NCBI GenBank assembly: GCA_029959085.1
Contig: JARWIR010000023.1
Location: 10,243,860 to 10,307,859 of the forward strand
Direction of reading: 5' to 3'
Length of the DNA: 64,000 nucleotides
From: Nemophila menziesii
Lineage: Eukaryota > Streptophyta > Magnoliopsida > Boraginales > Hydrophyllaceae
Under the pieces are notes generated by a model. That model worked only from the letters and a program-made list of their open reading frames with translations, was not told the DNA's origin and did not search any database. Each line of letters starts with the position of its first letter. The first letter of the stretch is position 1. Shown one piece after another: positions 48,149 through 58,245 of the stretch. Position numbers and translations under genes: made by a program.

Positions 48149-48375
48149 TGAAGTAAATATGTAAAACTTTGAACAACGTATAATAAAAGTTCTTACATTA
48201 TACAACCCACAATTTTAAACTTTCATTCATTTTATTTGTAGTATAGATTAGGTAATTGTTTAGTGTTTTAGTGTATACTATGTTTAATGAGAAGGGTAAT
48301 TGTATTTTTGATGTTTATGTAATGCAGAATGCGAGTTTGGAGTGAAACCAAGGGAATCGTCATGACATGAAGGTG

Positions 48376-49936
48376 TGATGTCTCCCTAATTGTTCTTATT
48401 TTAGACCCTTGGTAGACATCATTTTTTGTGTTTATTTGATTAATATGATAGACTTTTGGACTAAATTTGCAATAACCCGGAATTTCCTTTTTATTTCTAG
48501 CATTTTTAATTTATTAAACTTTTGCGCGTAATATTGGTATTTTTAGTGTAAAGTTTACAGGTTTTAGATGTTAGCTAGGAGAGGAATCCGAGGAGAAAGT
48601 CAAAGATCGTGAATTAGAGTCAAGACTTGAAGATAAATCCCGAAGATATTATTTTTAGAGCTGAAAATCCATTTTCCAGGCTATAGATTGCTGATTTCGA
48701 GATGCTTAAGCGATGATTTAGCCGCTGACCTTTGAAGAGAAATCATTCCTTATCGAGTTACGGAACTTTAGCAACTGGAATGAGGTCAATCGGAGTTATA
48801 ACGCATCGGGAAAAGCCGTTTTAGTGAAGGTGTATCAGCAGTTACGGGATTTTGGGCTTAGAAAGTGAGCTTGGACATTTAATTAATATTCTATTTTCTG
48901 GTCCAAGCCCTAGAACGAATTTATGCTTATAAAAGGAGGTCTGGACTTCTATTTTTCAAACAATTCACATTCCACAAGAAAAAAACACCAGAGAGAAGCA
49001 ACAGAAGGAAAAAAGAAGAAGCTACAAGAGCTGGAGTGGGTCTATAGCTCCGTTCGTAGTCATTCCAATTCCGGAAATTAGGTTCTTTTTATATTTTAAT
49101 TTTGTAAACAATATGAATTGCCTTTCTTTTAATTTAGTTTTTAATTTTAATATGAGCTAAGCTCTTCATAGTGCTTGAGAACAAACAATGGGTGAATCTT
49201 AATTTTATGAAATAACGAATGTTGAATTTGGGTTTATGCTAAATTAAATTAGATTGGGTTTATTACTTTTTTCGATAATTTGTGATTATTTACTGATTTT
49301 AGAGTCGCGAACTAAGATTAGGTAGTAGTATCTAAGCTATTCCATATATGTGGCGTATGGATCATCCTGACGGAGGGTTTAGGTATAGAATTAATTATTC
49401 AATCTAGGATAAAAGCTATTGATTCTGACGAATTTAGCTAATTCTAGGGCCAATGAGGTAAAACACTTAATCATCCAACGGTGGATCATATTTACCCTGA
49501 CGGGACTAGTGACACTTTAGGATCGCCTTATAGTCCACCCTGACGGGGGTATAAGGAATTTAGAATCCCGACCATTGTAATTGACCAATTTAGCCCTTAA
49601 ACAACATAAGTTAGGAAGTAAGATTAGGAGGATCCTTGCGTTCTCAAGTACTACATCTCATATTGCGTTTTCACTTATTTTACTTGCGTCTTATCTTTTA
49701 CTTGCATTTATAATTTGTCTTTCACTTAGTAGTTTTAATAAACAAAACCAAACAAATATTTTATAATCTTTTATTTTCATAAGTGCATCAATCACTACTT
49801 GCTAAACATTGTGATCAACCATCCGTCCTTGGAACGAATCTGTATTATCATACATACTACTTGGGACAACCGTACACTTGCGGTTGTGGTTCGATTAGCA
49901 TTTTCATTTATTTTTAGAACACACAAAGGACCACCA
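48376..49936 (+). mobile_element. 5' LTR of element 2
   Basis: 1561 bp. TATAAAA at 48928-48934 places the transcript start near 48960. Downstream, CCTGACGG-type boxes occur at about 49370, 49427, 49497 and 49540. An 18-base direct repeat around 'tttacttgcgtctta' (49683) is present here and reduced in the 3' LTR. Confidence 0.95.
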
Positions 49937-49942
49937 AGTTTT

Positions 49943-49960
49943 TGGCGCCGCTGCCGGGGA
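49943..49960 (+). promoter_or_regulatory. primer binding site of element 2 (tRNA-Asp)
   Basis: TGGCGCCGCTGCCGGGGA six bases after the LTR; one mismatch to the complement of the plant tRNA-Asp 3' end. Identical to the site in element 1. Confidence 0.93.
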
Positions 49961-50070
49961 CGGTAGCGTGTGACCACGGTGTTTATCCTTTAGTGATGAG
50001 TGCATTTATTTTATTTTATCAGTTTTACGCTTTTTGTTTGTTAGCTTTTTCAGGTTTTTAGGTTTGGTGT

Positions 50071-52965
50071 ATGCGAAGAAGGCTATTCAAGGATCTAGAG
50101 CCAACACCTCCGATCCTTAGTAATCCAGAATCGTTGATCAGACTTGCGAACAGAAGAAGAAGAGAACGAGAAGCTTTAGAGGTAGAAGAGTTAAGTAACA
50201 GAATGGAAGAGATCAATCTTCAAGATAATCAACTAGGCGCAAATGGCCAACCTTTGGCTCCAGGTGTTATTCCTCCAGTTCCACCAGCGAATCCTAATCC
50301 TCCAGTCCAGATAGTGATGAATCATGATCCGTGGTTCACTAATGGCCCTCCAGAAGTTCCATTCCGTGCTCCAGCTATAGGAGTAGGTGCTCCAGATATT
50401 GATGTTCCGAGATTCTGTCCAGATTCGGGTATGCTAGCTCAGTTCCAAAACTTTGGAAATTTTCGCGGAAGACCATCGGAAGATCCTCTTAGAGCGGTAC
50501 AGAAATTTAAACAGATATGTGATTCTTATATCACACAAGGGGTTTCAAGAGAACAGAAGTACTTTGCTGCTTTTAAATTCTTTGTCATTGATGGAGCAAG
50601 TGAATGGCACGATACGCAAGATCCTACGAAGATCACTAATTGGGACCAATTAGAAATTGCTTTCTTTGACAGGTATTACCCAAGTAACATGAGGTTAGAT
50701 GCTGAACTAGAATTGACACAATTCCGTCAAGAGTATGAGGAAACTGTGGGTAGGAGTTGGACAAGATTTCAGATGTGTTTGCGTAAAGTTCCTAATCATG
50801 GCTTTTCAGAACAACAACAGTTAAAGATCTTTTATAGAGGCCTTGATGGAATTTCAAGAGAGAAATTGGATACGCTATGTGGAGCAGGTTTTCTTCAAGT
50901 TCAACCCGCTCATGCCAAGATCATTTTAGAGAGAACAGTCAAGAATGAAGTTGGGTGGAGCTCAGTAAGAACACCAGTCAAGGGAGTAAATAATGTTGAC
51001 ATGGAAGAGAAATTTGCTACGTTTGAGAATAAGATCCAGAACACCATAGAGCAACAATTGAAGCAGCTTACTCTAGCTGTGAAAGAAGGATTTTCGGGTA
51101 AGAAGGTAGCTGTGCATGCTGCACAAGAGGTGTATATGTGTTCGATTTGTAAGGTAGATGATCATGATGAGGAAAGTTGTCTGAATAACCAAGAATCAGT
51201 GAATTTTATGTCCAATAGAGGTAATTTCAATTCAAGTGGTAATGGATATCAGCCTAACAGAAACCATCCTGGGTTTCAATACTCAAATCCTAATGGGGCA
51301 GCCAATCCTACTTACGCGTATCAGCCGCGTCCTCAAGGCAACAACTATAATCCAAGACCACACAACAATTATCAAGGAGGACAGAATCAAAACAATTATG
51401 TGCAAAGACAAGCTCCTCAGAATACCTACGATGAGAATTTAAACCAGAAAGCTCTACCTACCCATCCACAAGAAGGAGTAGTTACCCTTCAGAAAACCGT
51501 TGAAAATTTGATTGCTCTTCAAACACAAGCTCTGGAACGTCAAAACGCAGCTGAAGCAAATATGAAGATTTTCCAGAATCAGCTAAGTCAAATTAATAAA
51601 CAACTGAATCAGCGTCCACAAGGGCAACTTCCTAGCGATACGGAAAATCCAACACAACGTGAAGATTGCAAGGCTGTTACATTAAGAAGTGGTAAGAACC
51701 TCCCTCCACCTCCTTTTCCCGTTATGAAAGAGAAAGAAGTCCCAAGAAAAGAAAAGGAAGTGGGTGAGAAAGAGAAAGAGAATGAGAAAGATAGTGAGGT
51801 GGAAGAAATAGAAAGACCAAGAGAAATTCCGAAAAAGAGAGATGAAATTGTAAGCAATCGCCCTCCACCACCGTTTCCATCACGAGTTCAGAAAAAGGGT
51901 GATATGGGTGATTTTCAGAAATTCTTTAATAGGGTGAGGGGTCTAAGTATTAATATTCCGTTATTAGAGGCAATTCGAGATATTCCTAAGGATACGAAGT
52001 TTTTGAAGAGGGCCCTCACTAACAAAAGGCCTTATTGTGATAATGAGATGACTGGCCTTCCGGAAGAGTGTAGTGCGATTTGCCAGAGTAAATTACCTCC
52101 AAAGTTAGTTGATCCGGGGAGTTTCACGATTCCCATATCGATTGGAGAAGAATTGAAGGGAAAGGCGCTATGCGATTTTGGGGCAAGCATCAACTTGATG
52201 CCCAAGTCAGTCTTTGATAAGCTTAAAATTGGAAATGCAAGACCCACCTCTATGGTCTTGCAAATGGCGGACAGGTCTCTTGCTCATCCTGAAGGCCGTA
52301 TTGAGGATGTCCTTGTTAAGGCAGGTACACTTATATTTCCTGTTGATTTCGTAATTCTTGAATACAATGCAGATAGAAATGTCCCCATTATTTTGGGTAG
52401 ACCCTTCCTAGCTACAGGAAGGACATTGATCGATGTAGAGAATGGCGAATTAACGATGAGGATACAAGATGAGGAAGTTAAATTCAATGTATTTCGAGCT
52501 ATGAAATTCCCAGACTCTCAGGAAGATTGCTTCAGAATGGATGTAGTAGAGCAAGCATCGCAAGAGGTATTTAATTGTTTAAATTTTGATGATGTCTTGC
52601 AGGCTGCTTTGACATTAGATTCACCTGAGATGATGGAGGAGCTTACAGAAACAGTGGCAACTCTCAATTCTGAAAATCCGAAGTATAGGCGTCTTGCCTA
52701 TGAACCTGTGAGAGAACCGGGGGAGATTATTCCTAAAAAGAAGCCTTCAATTGAATCTCCTACAGAGTTGGAAGAAAAACCATTGCCAGCACACTTGAGG
52801 TATGCTTATTTGGGTACTAATGAAACTTTACCTGTTATTGTTTCAGCTAATTTAACAGGTCCTCAAGAAGATAAACTGTTGCGTGTGTTAAGAGCCAACA
52901 AAGAAGCAATAGGTTGGACAATTGCTGATATCAAAGGCATTAGTCCATCCTACTGTCAACACTAA
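50071..52965 (+). CDS. gag-protease ORF of element 2
   Basis: 964 residues from the ATG at 50071 (M-R-R-R-L-F), about 110 bases after the primer site. The N-terminus is basic, then Pro-rich. The capsid-like gag core (about 110-300) contains F-C-P-D-S-G-M-L, Q-K-F-K-Q-I-C-D, A-S-E-W-H, F-F-D-R-Y-Y-P and R-S-W-T-R-F. A CCHC knuckle starts at Cys357. Asn/Tyr/Gln-rich repeats follow, then K-A-V-T-L-R-S-G-K and a Lys/Glu-rich segment (560-600). The aspartic protease has its active site D-F-G-A-S at 702 and I-L-G-R-P-F-L-A-T near 780. The frame ends at TAA (52963-52965) directly before RT; the next codons continue the same frame into RT, and relatives normally read through here, so this is probably one substitution in a single gag-pol frame. 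Gag packages RNA; protease matures the polyprotein. Confidence 0.92.
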   Translation: MRRRLFKDLEPTPPILSNPESLIRLANRRRREREALEVEELSNRMEEINLQDNQLGANGQPLAPGVIPPVPPANPNPPVQIVMNHDPWFTNGPPEVPFRAPAIGVGAPDIDVPRFCPDSGMLAQFQNFGNFRGRPSEDPLRAVQKFKQICDSYITQGVSREQKYFAAFKFFVIDGASEWHDTQDPTKITNWDQLEIAFFDRYYPSNMRLDAELELTQFRQEYEETVGRSWTRFQMCLRKVPNHGFSEQQQLKIFYRGLDGISREKLDTLCGAGFLQVQPAHAKIILERTVKNEVGWSSVRTPVKGVNNVDMEEKFATFENKIQNTIEQQLKQLTLAVKEGFSGKKVAVHAAQEVYMCSICKVDDHDEESCLNNQESVNFMSNRGNFNSSGNGYQPNRNHPGFQYSNPNGAANPTYAYQPRPQGNNYNPRPHNNYQGGQNQNNYVQRQAPQNTYDENLNQKALPTHPQEGVVTLQKTVENLIALQTQALERQNAAEANMKIFQNQLSQINKQLNQRPQGQLPSDTENPTQREDCKAVTLRSGKNLPPPPFPVMKEKEVPRKEKEVGEKEKENEKDSEVEEIERPREIPKKRDEIVSNRPPPPFPSRVQKKGDMGDFQKFFNRVRGLSINIPLLEAIRDIPKDTKFLKRALTNKRPYCDNEMTGLPEECSAICQSKLPPKLVDPGSFTIPISIGEELKGKALCDFGASINLMPKSVFDKLKIGNARPTSMVLQMADRSLAHPEGRIEDVLVKAGTLIFPVDFVILEYNADRNVPIILGRPFLATGRTLIDVENGELTMRIQDEEVKFNVFRAMKFPDSQEDCFRMDVVEQASQEVFNCLNFDDVLQAALTLDSPEMMEELTETVATLNSENPKYRRLAYEPVREPGEIIPKKKPSIESPTELEEKPLPAHLRYAYLGTNETLPVIVSANLTGPQEDKLLRVLRANKEAIGWTIADIKGISPSYCQH

Positions 52966-55002
52966 ATCATACTAGAAGATGTTAATGCACGCTCAGTTGA
53001 AGGTCAGAGAAGATTAATGCCAGCCATGAAAGATGTGGTAAAGAAGGAGGTGATTAAGCTTTTAGATGCGGGGATTATTTATCCCATTTCGAGTAGTGAA
53101 TGGGTGAGTCCAGTTCAGTGTGTACCGAAGAAAGGAGGAATTACAACAGTTCTTAATGATAAAAACGAAGCGATTCCTTCAAGAACGGTAGTTGGATGGA
53201 GAGTTTGCATGGATTACAGAAAGCTGAATAAGGCCACCAGAAAAGATCATTTCCCTTTGCCCTTCATCGATCAAATGTTAGATAAATTAGCCGGAAGAGA
53301 ATATTATTGTTTCTTGGATGGTTACTCCGGGTACAATCAAATTTACGTGGCTCCAGAAGATCAACATAAGACTACTTTTACATGCCCTTTTGGTACTTTT
53401 GCATATCGCAGAATGCCATTTGGGTCGTGTAACGCTCCCGCTACTTTTCAAAGATGTATGATGGCCATCTTCTGGGACATGATAGATAACTTCCTTGAAG
53501 TGTTCATGGATGATTTCTCCGTGTTTGGTGATGATTTTGATATATGTTTGGATAACTTGGAGAAAGTGCTAGTGAGATGCAAGGAAACAGATTTGGTGCT
53601 CAACTGGGAGAAGTGTCATTTCATGGTTCACGAAGGTATTGTTCTGGGTCACAAAGTTTCGAGTGTTGGTTTAGAGGTTGATAGAGCAAAGATAGAGGTA
53701 ATTAAAACTCTTCCCCCTCCTGTTTCTGTTAAAGGGGTAAGGAGATTTCTTGGCCATGCTAGCTTTTATAGGCGTTTTATTAAGGATTTTTCTAAGATTG
53801 CTAAACCGTTATGCAACTTACTCGAAAAGGATTGCAAATTCCTTTTTGATGAAGCTTGTTTAGCGGCCTTCAAAGCAATCAAAGAAAAGCTTATTTCTGC
53901 TCCTATAGTGTTACCTCCAGATTGGAATTTACCGTTTGAAGTTATGTGTGATGCGAGTGATTTGTGTATGGGAGCTGTATTAGGACAGAGGAAAGAGAAA
54001 GTTTTTCATTCTATTTACTATGCTAGTAAAACTTTTAGTGGTGCTCAGATTAATTACACAGTTACAGAAAAAGAGTTGCTAGCAGTTGTATATTCGTTTG
54101 ATAAATTTCGCTCTTATCTTCTTGGAGCGAAAGTTATTGTTTATACAGATCATTCCGCGATCAGATTTCTTATGGAAAAGAAAGATGCGAAACCAAGGTT
54201 AATCAGATGGGTGTTATTGCTTCAAGAGTTCGATTTAGAGATCAAGGATAGAAAGGGTTGTGAGAATCAGGTTGCAGATCATCTATCGCGTTTAGAGGGT
54301 TCAGAGATGAATAGTGGTACTGAAGCAGTTAGAGAAGAGTTTCCTGATGAGAGTTTATTCGTTGTTCGAGATTATGAAGCTCCGTGGTATGCAGATATTG
54401 CAAATTTAGTGGTGAGTGGTTTTTTTCCTGAAGGTTCTACTTATCAAGAAAGAAAGAGGTTAGCTCATCGTGCTAGACAGTTCTTTTGGGAGGATCCGTT
54501 CCTCTATAAAGTTTGTGCTGACCAAATGATACGAAGATGTGTAGCAAGGGAAGAGACTCAAGCCATTATAGCTGGATGCCATGATTCATTATATGGAGGA
54601 CATTTCAAAGGAGACAGAACTGCTGCAAAGGTATTTCAATCAGGTTTTTACTGGCCTTCTCTTATAAAAGATTGTCATGAATATGTTAAGAAATGTACGA
54701 GATGCCAGTTTACCGGAAACATATCCAAGAGAGATGAGATGCCGCGTAATAATGTGCTAGAGGTTGAGATATTCGATGTGTGGGGCATAGACTTTATGGG
54801 TACTTTCGTTCCTTCAAATGGTAACCTCTATATCTTATTGGCTGTTGATTATGTGTCTAAGTGGGTAGAAGCGGTGGCTTTACCTACTAATGATTCACGA
54901 GTGGTGATTAAGTTCTTGAAGTCACATATTTTCACTAGACATGGCACACCTAGAGTGATTATTAGCGATGGAGGATCTCATTTTAGAGAAATATGGAGTT
55001 AG
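52966..55002 (+). CDS. RT-RNase H-integrase N-terminal part of element 2 pol
   Basis: In phase with the gag-protease frame; the first Met is at 53017. Reverse transcriptase: V-C-M-D-Y-R-K-L-N near residue 67, [10 protein letters not shown], then the catalytic F-M-D-D at 163-166 counted from 53017, the usual form in Athila-type RT. RNase H: C-D-A-S (Asp312), T-E-K-E, Y-T-D-H-S and V-A-D-H-L-S-R-L, all four acidic residues kept. Integrase: the HHCC zinc-binding part (C-H-D-S, G-G-H-F, C-T-R-C), first catalytic Asp at 592 in W-G-I-D-F, second at 651 in I-S-D-G-G-S-H-F. The frame ends at TAG (55000-55002) because roughly 26 bases are missing just after that motif. RT and RNase H look intact; integrase is broken. 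Confidence 0.92.
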   Translation: MILEDVNARSVEGQRRLMPAMKDVVKKEVIKLLDAGIIYPISSSEWVSPVQCVPKKGGITTVLNDKNEAIPSRTVVGWRVCMDYRKLNKATRKDHFPLPFIDQMLDKLAGREYYCFLDGYSGYNQIYVAPEDQHKTTFTCPFGTFAYRRMPFGSCNAPATFQRCMMAIFWDMIDNFLEVFMDDFSVFGDDFDICLDNLEKVLVRCKETDLVLNWEKCHFMVHEGIVLGHKVSSVGLEVDRAKIEVIKTLPPPVSVKGVRRFLGHASFYRRFIKDFSKIAKPLCNLLEKDCKFLFDEACLAAFKAIKEKLISAPIVLPPDWNLPFEVMCDASDLCMGAVLGQRKEKVFHSIYYASKTFSGAQINYTVTEKELLAVVYSFDKFRSYLLGAKVIVYTDHSAIRFLMEKKDAKPRLIRWVLLLQEFDLEIKDRKGCENQVADHLSRLEGSEMNSGTEAVREEFPDESLFVVRDYEAPWYADIANLVVSGFFPEGSTYQERKRLAHRARQFFWEDPFLYKVCADQMIRRCVAREETQAIIAGCHDSLYGGHFKGDRTAAKVFQSGFYWPSLIKDCHEYVKKCTRCQFTGNISKRDEMPRNNVLEVEIFDVWGIDFMGTFVPSNGNLYILLAVDYVSKWVEAVALPTNDSRVVIKFLKSHIFTRHGTPRVIISDGGSHFREIWS

Positions 55003-55663
55003 ACACCGTGTATCTACTGCGTATCATCCACAATCCAATGGTCAAGCTGAAGTTTCGAACCGTGAAGTCAAGTCAATCCTAGAGAAAACCGTTGGTCCTA
55101 CAAGAAAAGATTGGTCAATGAAGTTAGATGATGCGTTGTGGGCCTATTGTACTGCGTTTAAGACTCCAGTTGGTGCATCTCCCTATCGTATGGTGTATGG
55201 TAAGGCTTGTCACTTACCTTTAGAGCTTGAAATGGGTGCATATTGGGCAATTGCGCAGTTAAACTTAGATCCTATCTTAGCCGGAAAGAATCGTATGATG
55301 AAGCTTAATGAACTTGACGAATTCCGGTTACATGCTTATGAAAATGCCAAACTTTACAAAGAAAACACAAAGAAATGGCATGACAATCGGATTCGTACAA
55401 AGAAATTTGAAGTGGGGCAAAGAGTGCTGAAGTATAACTCAAAGTTCAGCAATTATCCGGGTAAGTTAAGATCTAAGTGGTCAGGTCCATACATTGTGAC
55501 CAAAGTTACACCTCATGGGGCAATAGAAATAGAACATCCGCTAGAGAACCGTACCTTTATGGTTAACAGTCACAGATTGAAGATATACCATGGAGGTGAA
55601 GATACCAATCGCTCGGAAGATCCACATCCCGGGGAGGTCATGTATCTCCTCGAGACTCCTTAG
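54983..55663 (+). pseudogene. integrase C-terminal part of element 2, out of frame after a deletion
   Basis: Homology resumes in the next frame with [10 protein letters not shown] and [10 protein letters not shown], whose Glu (55049-55051) is the third catalytic residue. The second Asp and this Glu are 82 bases apart instead of about 108 for a DD35E integrase, so some 26 bases were lost. The rest is open: [16 protein letters not shown], and the GPY/F tail S-G-P-Y-I-V-T-K-V near residue 175 of this piece, ending at 55663. Intact integrase would insert the DNA copy; this one cannot. Confidence 0.88.
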
Positions 55664-55889
55664 AAGCGTGAGGTAACCCGTCGAGCTTAACGACGTTAAA
55701 CAAAAGCCAATTACTTGTATATTAGCTGAGTTTTATATTTTTTGCAATTTAGATTAGTTTGATTTTCGTAATTTTATTGTTTTTATTAAGAAATGAGGAA
55801 GGGTAGTTGTTTTTGATGATTTCAGGGGTAAAAAGGACTTGAGTTTGGGGTCGATTTGGCGAAAACAGAAGAAAATTTGGTTGGATGTC

Positions 55890-56462
55890 CAGGAGAAACC
55901 GGGAACCCGGTTTCGCAAAACCGGGAACCCGGTTTTGGAGCTTGTACCAACCATTTTAACGCAACACTTGGCGTTTTGGGGTAATATCACAGCGTCGGAA
56001 CCGGGAACCCGCATTTGGGAAAACCGGGTACCCGGTTTTGGTGCTGTGATTTCTGAAAATCCCTGACCCAGCGTTTTGGTGGCTTGCGTTTTCGTGCGTT
56101 TTGATTCGCGCCATCGACACAAATCCGGGTACCCGCATTTGGCAGAACCGGGTACCCGGTTTCGGAGCTGTAAACATCCAAAAGTTCTGATCCAGCGTCT
56201 TGAGGTTCTGCGTTTTGGCGCGTTTTGACTCGCGCCATCGAGAAAATCCGGGAACCCGCATTCCACAGAACCGGGTACCCGGTTTCGGCGAGTAAAATCC
56301 CTGACCCCGCGTCTTGGGGTCCAGCGTTTTGGTGCGTTTTGAAAAAAAAAAAAAAAAGTCCACAATTATTTTTCCGCGCCGTCACAGCGACGCGGAACCG
56401 GGAACCCGGTTTGCCAAAACCGGGAACCCGGTTTGCCAAAACCGGGAACCCGGTTTGCAAGT
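55890..56462. repeat. GC-rich tandem array with palindromic boxes (element 2)
   Basis: About three full units of 120-127 bp plus partial ones, each with a CCGGG-W-ACCCGCATT box and an ACCGGG-W-ACCCGGT box. ACCGGGTACCCGGT is a perfect palindrome. Eleven such boxes lie here and two more at 58963-59002. Units also share GCGTTTTGGTGCGTTTTGA and CGCGCCATCGA. A run of 16 A's follows at 56342. It lies between pol and the 3' ORF, exactly where element 1 has a different array. Long minus-strand frames across it are products of the repeats, not genes. Confidence 0.93.
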
Positions 56463-56531
56463 TGTGAGACGCGGTTTTGAGGTGTTTTAACCTAATTCTT
56501 AGCCTCTTTTCCAAGTCTTTACCTAAAACGC

Positions 56532-56847
56532 ACCAATAGCCTCCCCACCTCCGAAATTCATCTACCCAAACACTATATATCATCAAATCCTACCCTCTTT
56601 CACCACAAAAACATAAGATCAACTCACCTCCTCTCCAAAATAACATCAAATCCTTAGTTTTTCCCAAGATTCTTCTTCACCCAATTCCTTAAATTAAACC
56701 CAATTCTCTCTTCTCCCATACAAATTAACCAAGACCCATCTCATATTTCACCTAGTTCTTAAATTCTTAAACCTCAAAACATCAAAAATTCTAAACTTTT
56801 CCCTAAGTTTTTCATTATTTGAAGTTTTGAGTTTGGGGTGAAAATAG
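56532..56847 (+). promoter_or_regulatory. putative internal promoter and ATG-free leader of the 3' ORF, element 2
   Basis: CCAAT at 56532 and TATATAT at 56574-56580, then about 265 bases rich in C, T and A that contain no ATG before the 3' ORF start at 56848. A PPT-like TTTTGAGTTTGGGGTG (56825-56840) lies just before the start. Element 1 has the same layout. The leader looks like a 5' UTR selected for translation; promoter activity is inferred. Confidence 0.5.
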
Positions 56848-58163
56848 ATGACTAACAGAACCGGTGATTTCCGAAGAACTGCTCCTAGAAGAAAGACCAC
56901 CATTGGTGGTTCTCAAGAACAAGCTATTGAGATTCCTGATTCGCATCCTAAACGAAAAATTGACGAAGTTAAGCTTGATTCTAACAGAAAAGAAATCACA
57001 GGTCTAAAGAGAAGATTAATTGATGAGATTGAAAGTGAGAAGGAACCAGAAGAGGAAATTACGAAGAACATTGAGAAGGAAACTGAACAAGAGATTCCGG
57101 AAGCACCCGTTCAAAAACCTCCGCGTATGAAGATGTGGGCCCACAAGCCTAAAAGGGTTTACACTTGTTGGAATACTCAGGTTCGTGAAAGAATTGAATT
57201 TTTGAAATTTGGTGAGGAGACAAATTTTCCTAAGGGTATTATGAGTAGTGATTACAAGGAATATGCTGTGACATGTGCTAAGTTTGGTTGGAAAGAGTTA
57301 CAAGAAAGGAAGCTTGAGTTTATTCCTACTTTTGTGCGAGAATTTTACGAAGGTTTAGCTACCTCACATGATGCCATTGATATCCGCAAAAAGGTAGTTC
57401 CTTTCTCTATTGAACGTATTCGGAAATCATTGAAACTACCCAACTTTTCTGGAACATGCCCCTTCCAAGAAATTCTTAATGACCCTTCTTTTGATTTTGA
57501 ATCCCTTTGGGGGACCGTGCTTGTTAATGGGACTAGCCCAATTCCTGAAGGTGAAAGATATCCTGACAGTTTTACAGCAGTAGTTTGACACCTCGTGCTA
57601 AGGTTTGGTCTCGTTTCATAATACCCACTTTCTTTGGTATTAAACACACTTCCGAGTTGAAGAAAGAGCACATATTTGTTATTAAGTGTATTTTGGAGGA
57701 GAAACCAATTGATGTTGCCAAGCTCATTTATGATACAATCATGGAGTTCGCGAAATCACCAATGAAACAATAAAATCTGAAGTTTCCTTGTACTATTACT
57801 CAGTTGTGTCTAGACGCAAAGATTCCGCGTAAGAACGCAGATATTGACATTGTTTCAGTTGGTGTGAGTATAGCTTTGAGCACAATCAAGAACATCCATG
57901 AAGAGGCAACACGAGCTACAAGAAGTCCCAGAACTCCTCAATCAAAGAAAGCGAAAACTGTACCTGAGTTGGAAGCGAAGATTCAGGTGTTGGAAGAGAA
58001 TCAGGAGAGGATGATTGCTACCTTGGGAAACGTTACAAAAGAATTGGACCTGCTTCGAAATTTAATCCTAGGCGTAAATACACTTCAAAAAGCGATTTAT
58101 GATGCTGTTACGCGAGATAAAGGTCCAGAACGCAACACCGATAACCAGCCTCGCGCTGGTTAA
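56848..58163 (+). pseudogene. 3' ORF of element 2, Athila-type 'plant transposon protein', one frameshift and one stop
   Basis: Begins M-T-N-R-T, like element 1. The N-terminus is basic (R-R-K, K-R-K), then acidic. The core (from residue about 105) has E-F-Y-E-G-L, K-K-V-P-F-S-I-E-R-I-R-type residues, and after a one-base shift near 57580, W-S-R-F-I-I-P-T-F-F and I-D-V-A-K-L-I-Y. A TAA at 57771-57773 stands where element 1 has Tyr; the frame then continues with L-K-F-P-C-T-I-T-Q-L. The C-terminus (57960-58110) is a heptad-type coiled coil (L-E-A-K-I-Q-V-L-E-E-N-Q). Total about 438 codons if uninterrupted. No membrane segment is visible, so it is not an obvious envelope protein. Function unknown; conservation between two diverged elements suggests it matters for the family. 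Confidence 0.82.
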
Positions 58164-58225
58164 GATACGTTTTCTAAACTTTCCTCTTAGTGTAGATTAG
58201 TTTAAATGCTTTATTGAGTCTTTTC

Positions 58226-58245
58226 GAGTCATGGGGACACGACTC
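58226..58245 (+). promoter_or_regulatory. conserved hairpin after the 3' ORF, element 2
   Basis: GAGTCATG, loop GGGA, CACGACTC: 7 of 8 stem pairs, matching the hairpin of element 1 in position. T-G in element 1 becomes T-A here, keeping pairing, while another pair is lost. A PPT-like TTTTTGAGTTTGGGGTGGGG follows at 58247-58266. Confidence 0.6.

Noticed and set aside
55754..56586. Long overlapping minus-strand frames (203, 199 and 135 codons) and a plus-strand frame across the element 2 array
   Set aside because: They arise because the GC-rich tandem units lack stops; the residues are the repeat translated and match no family.
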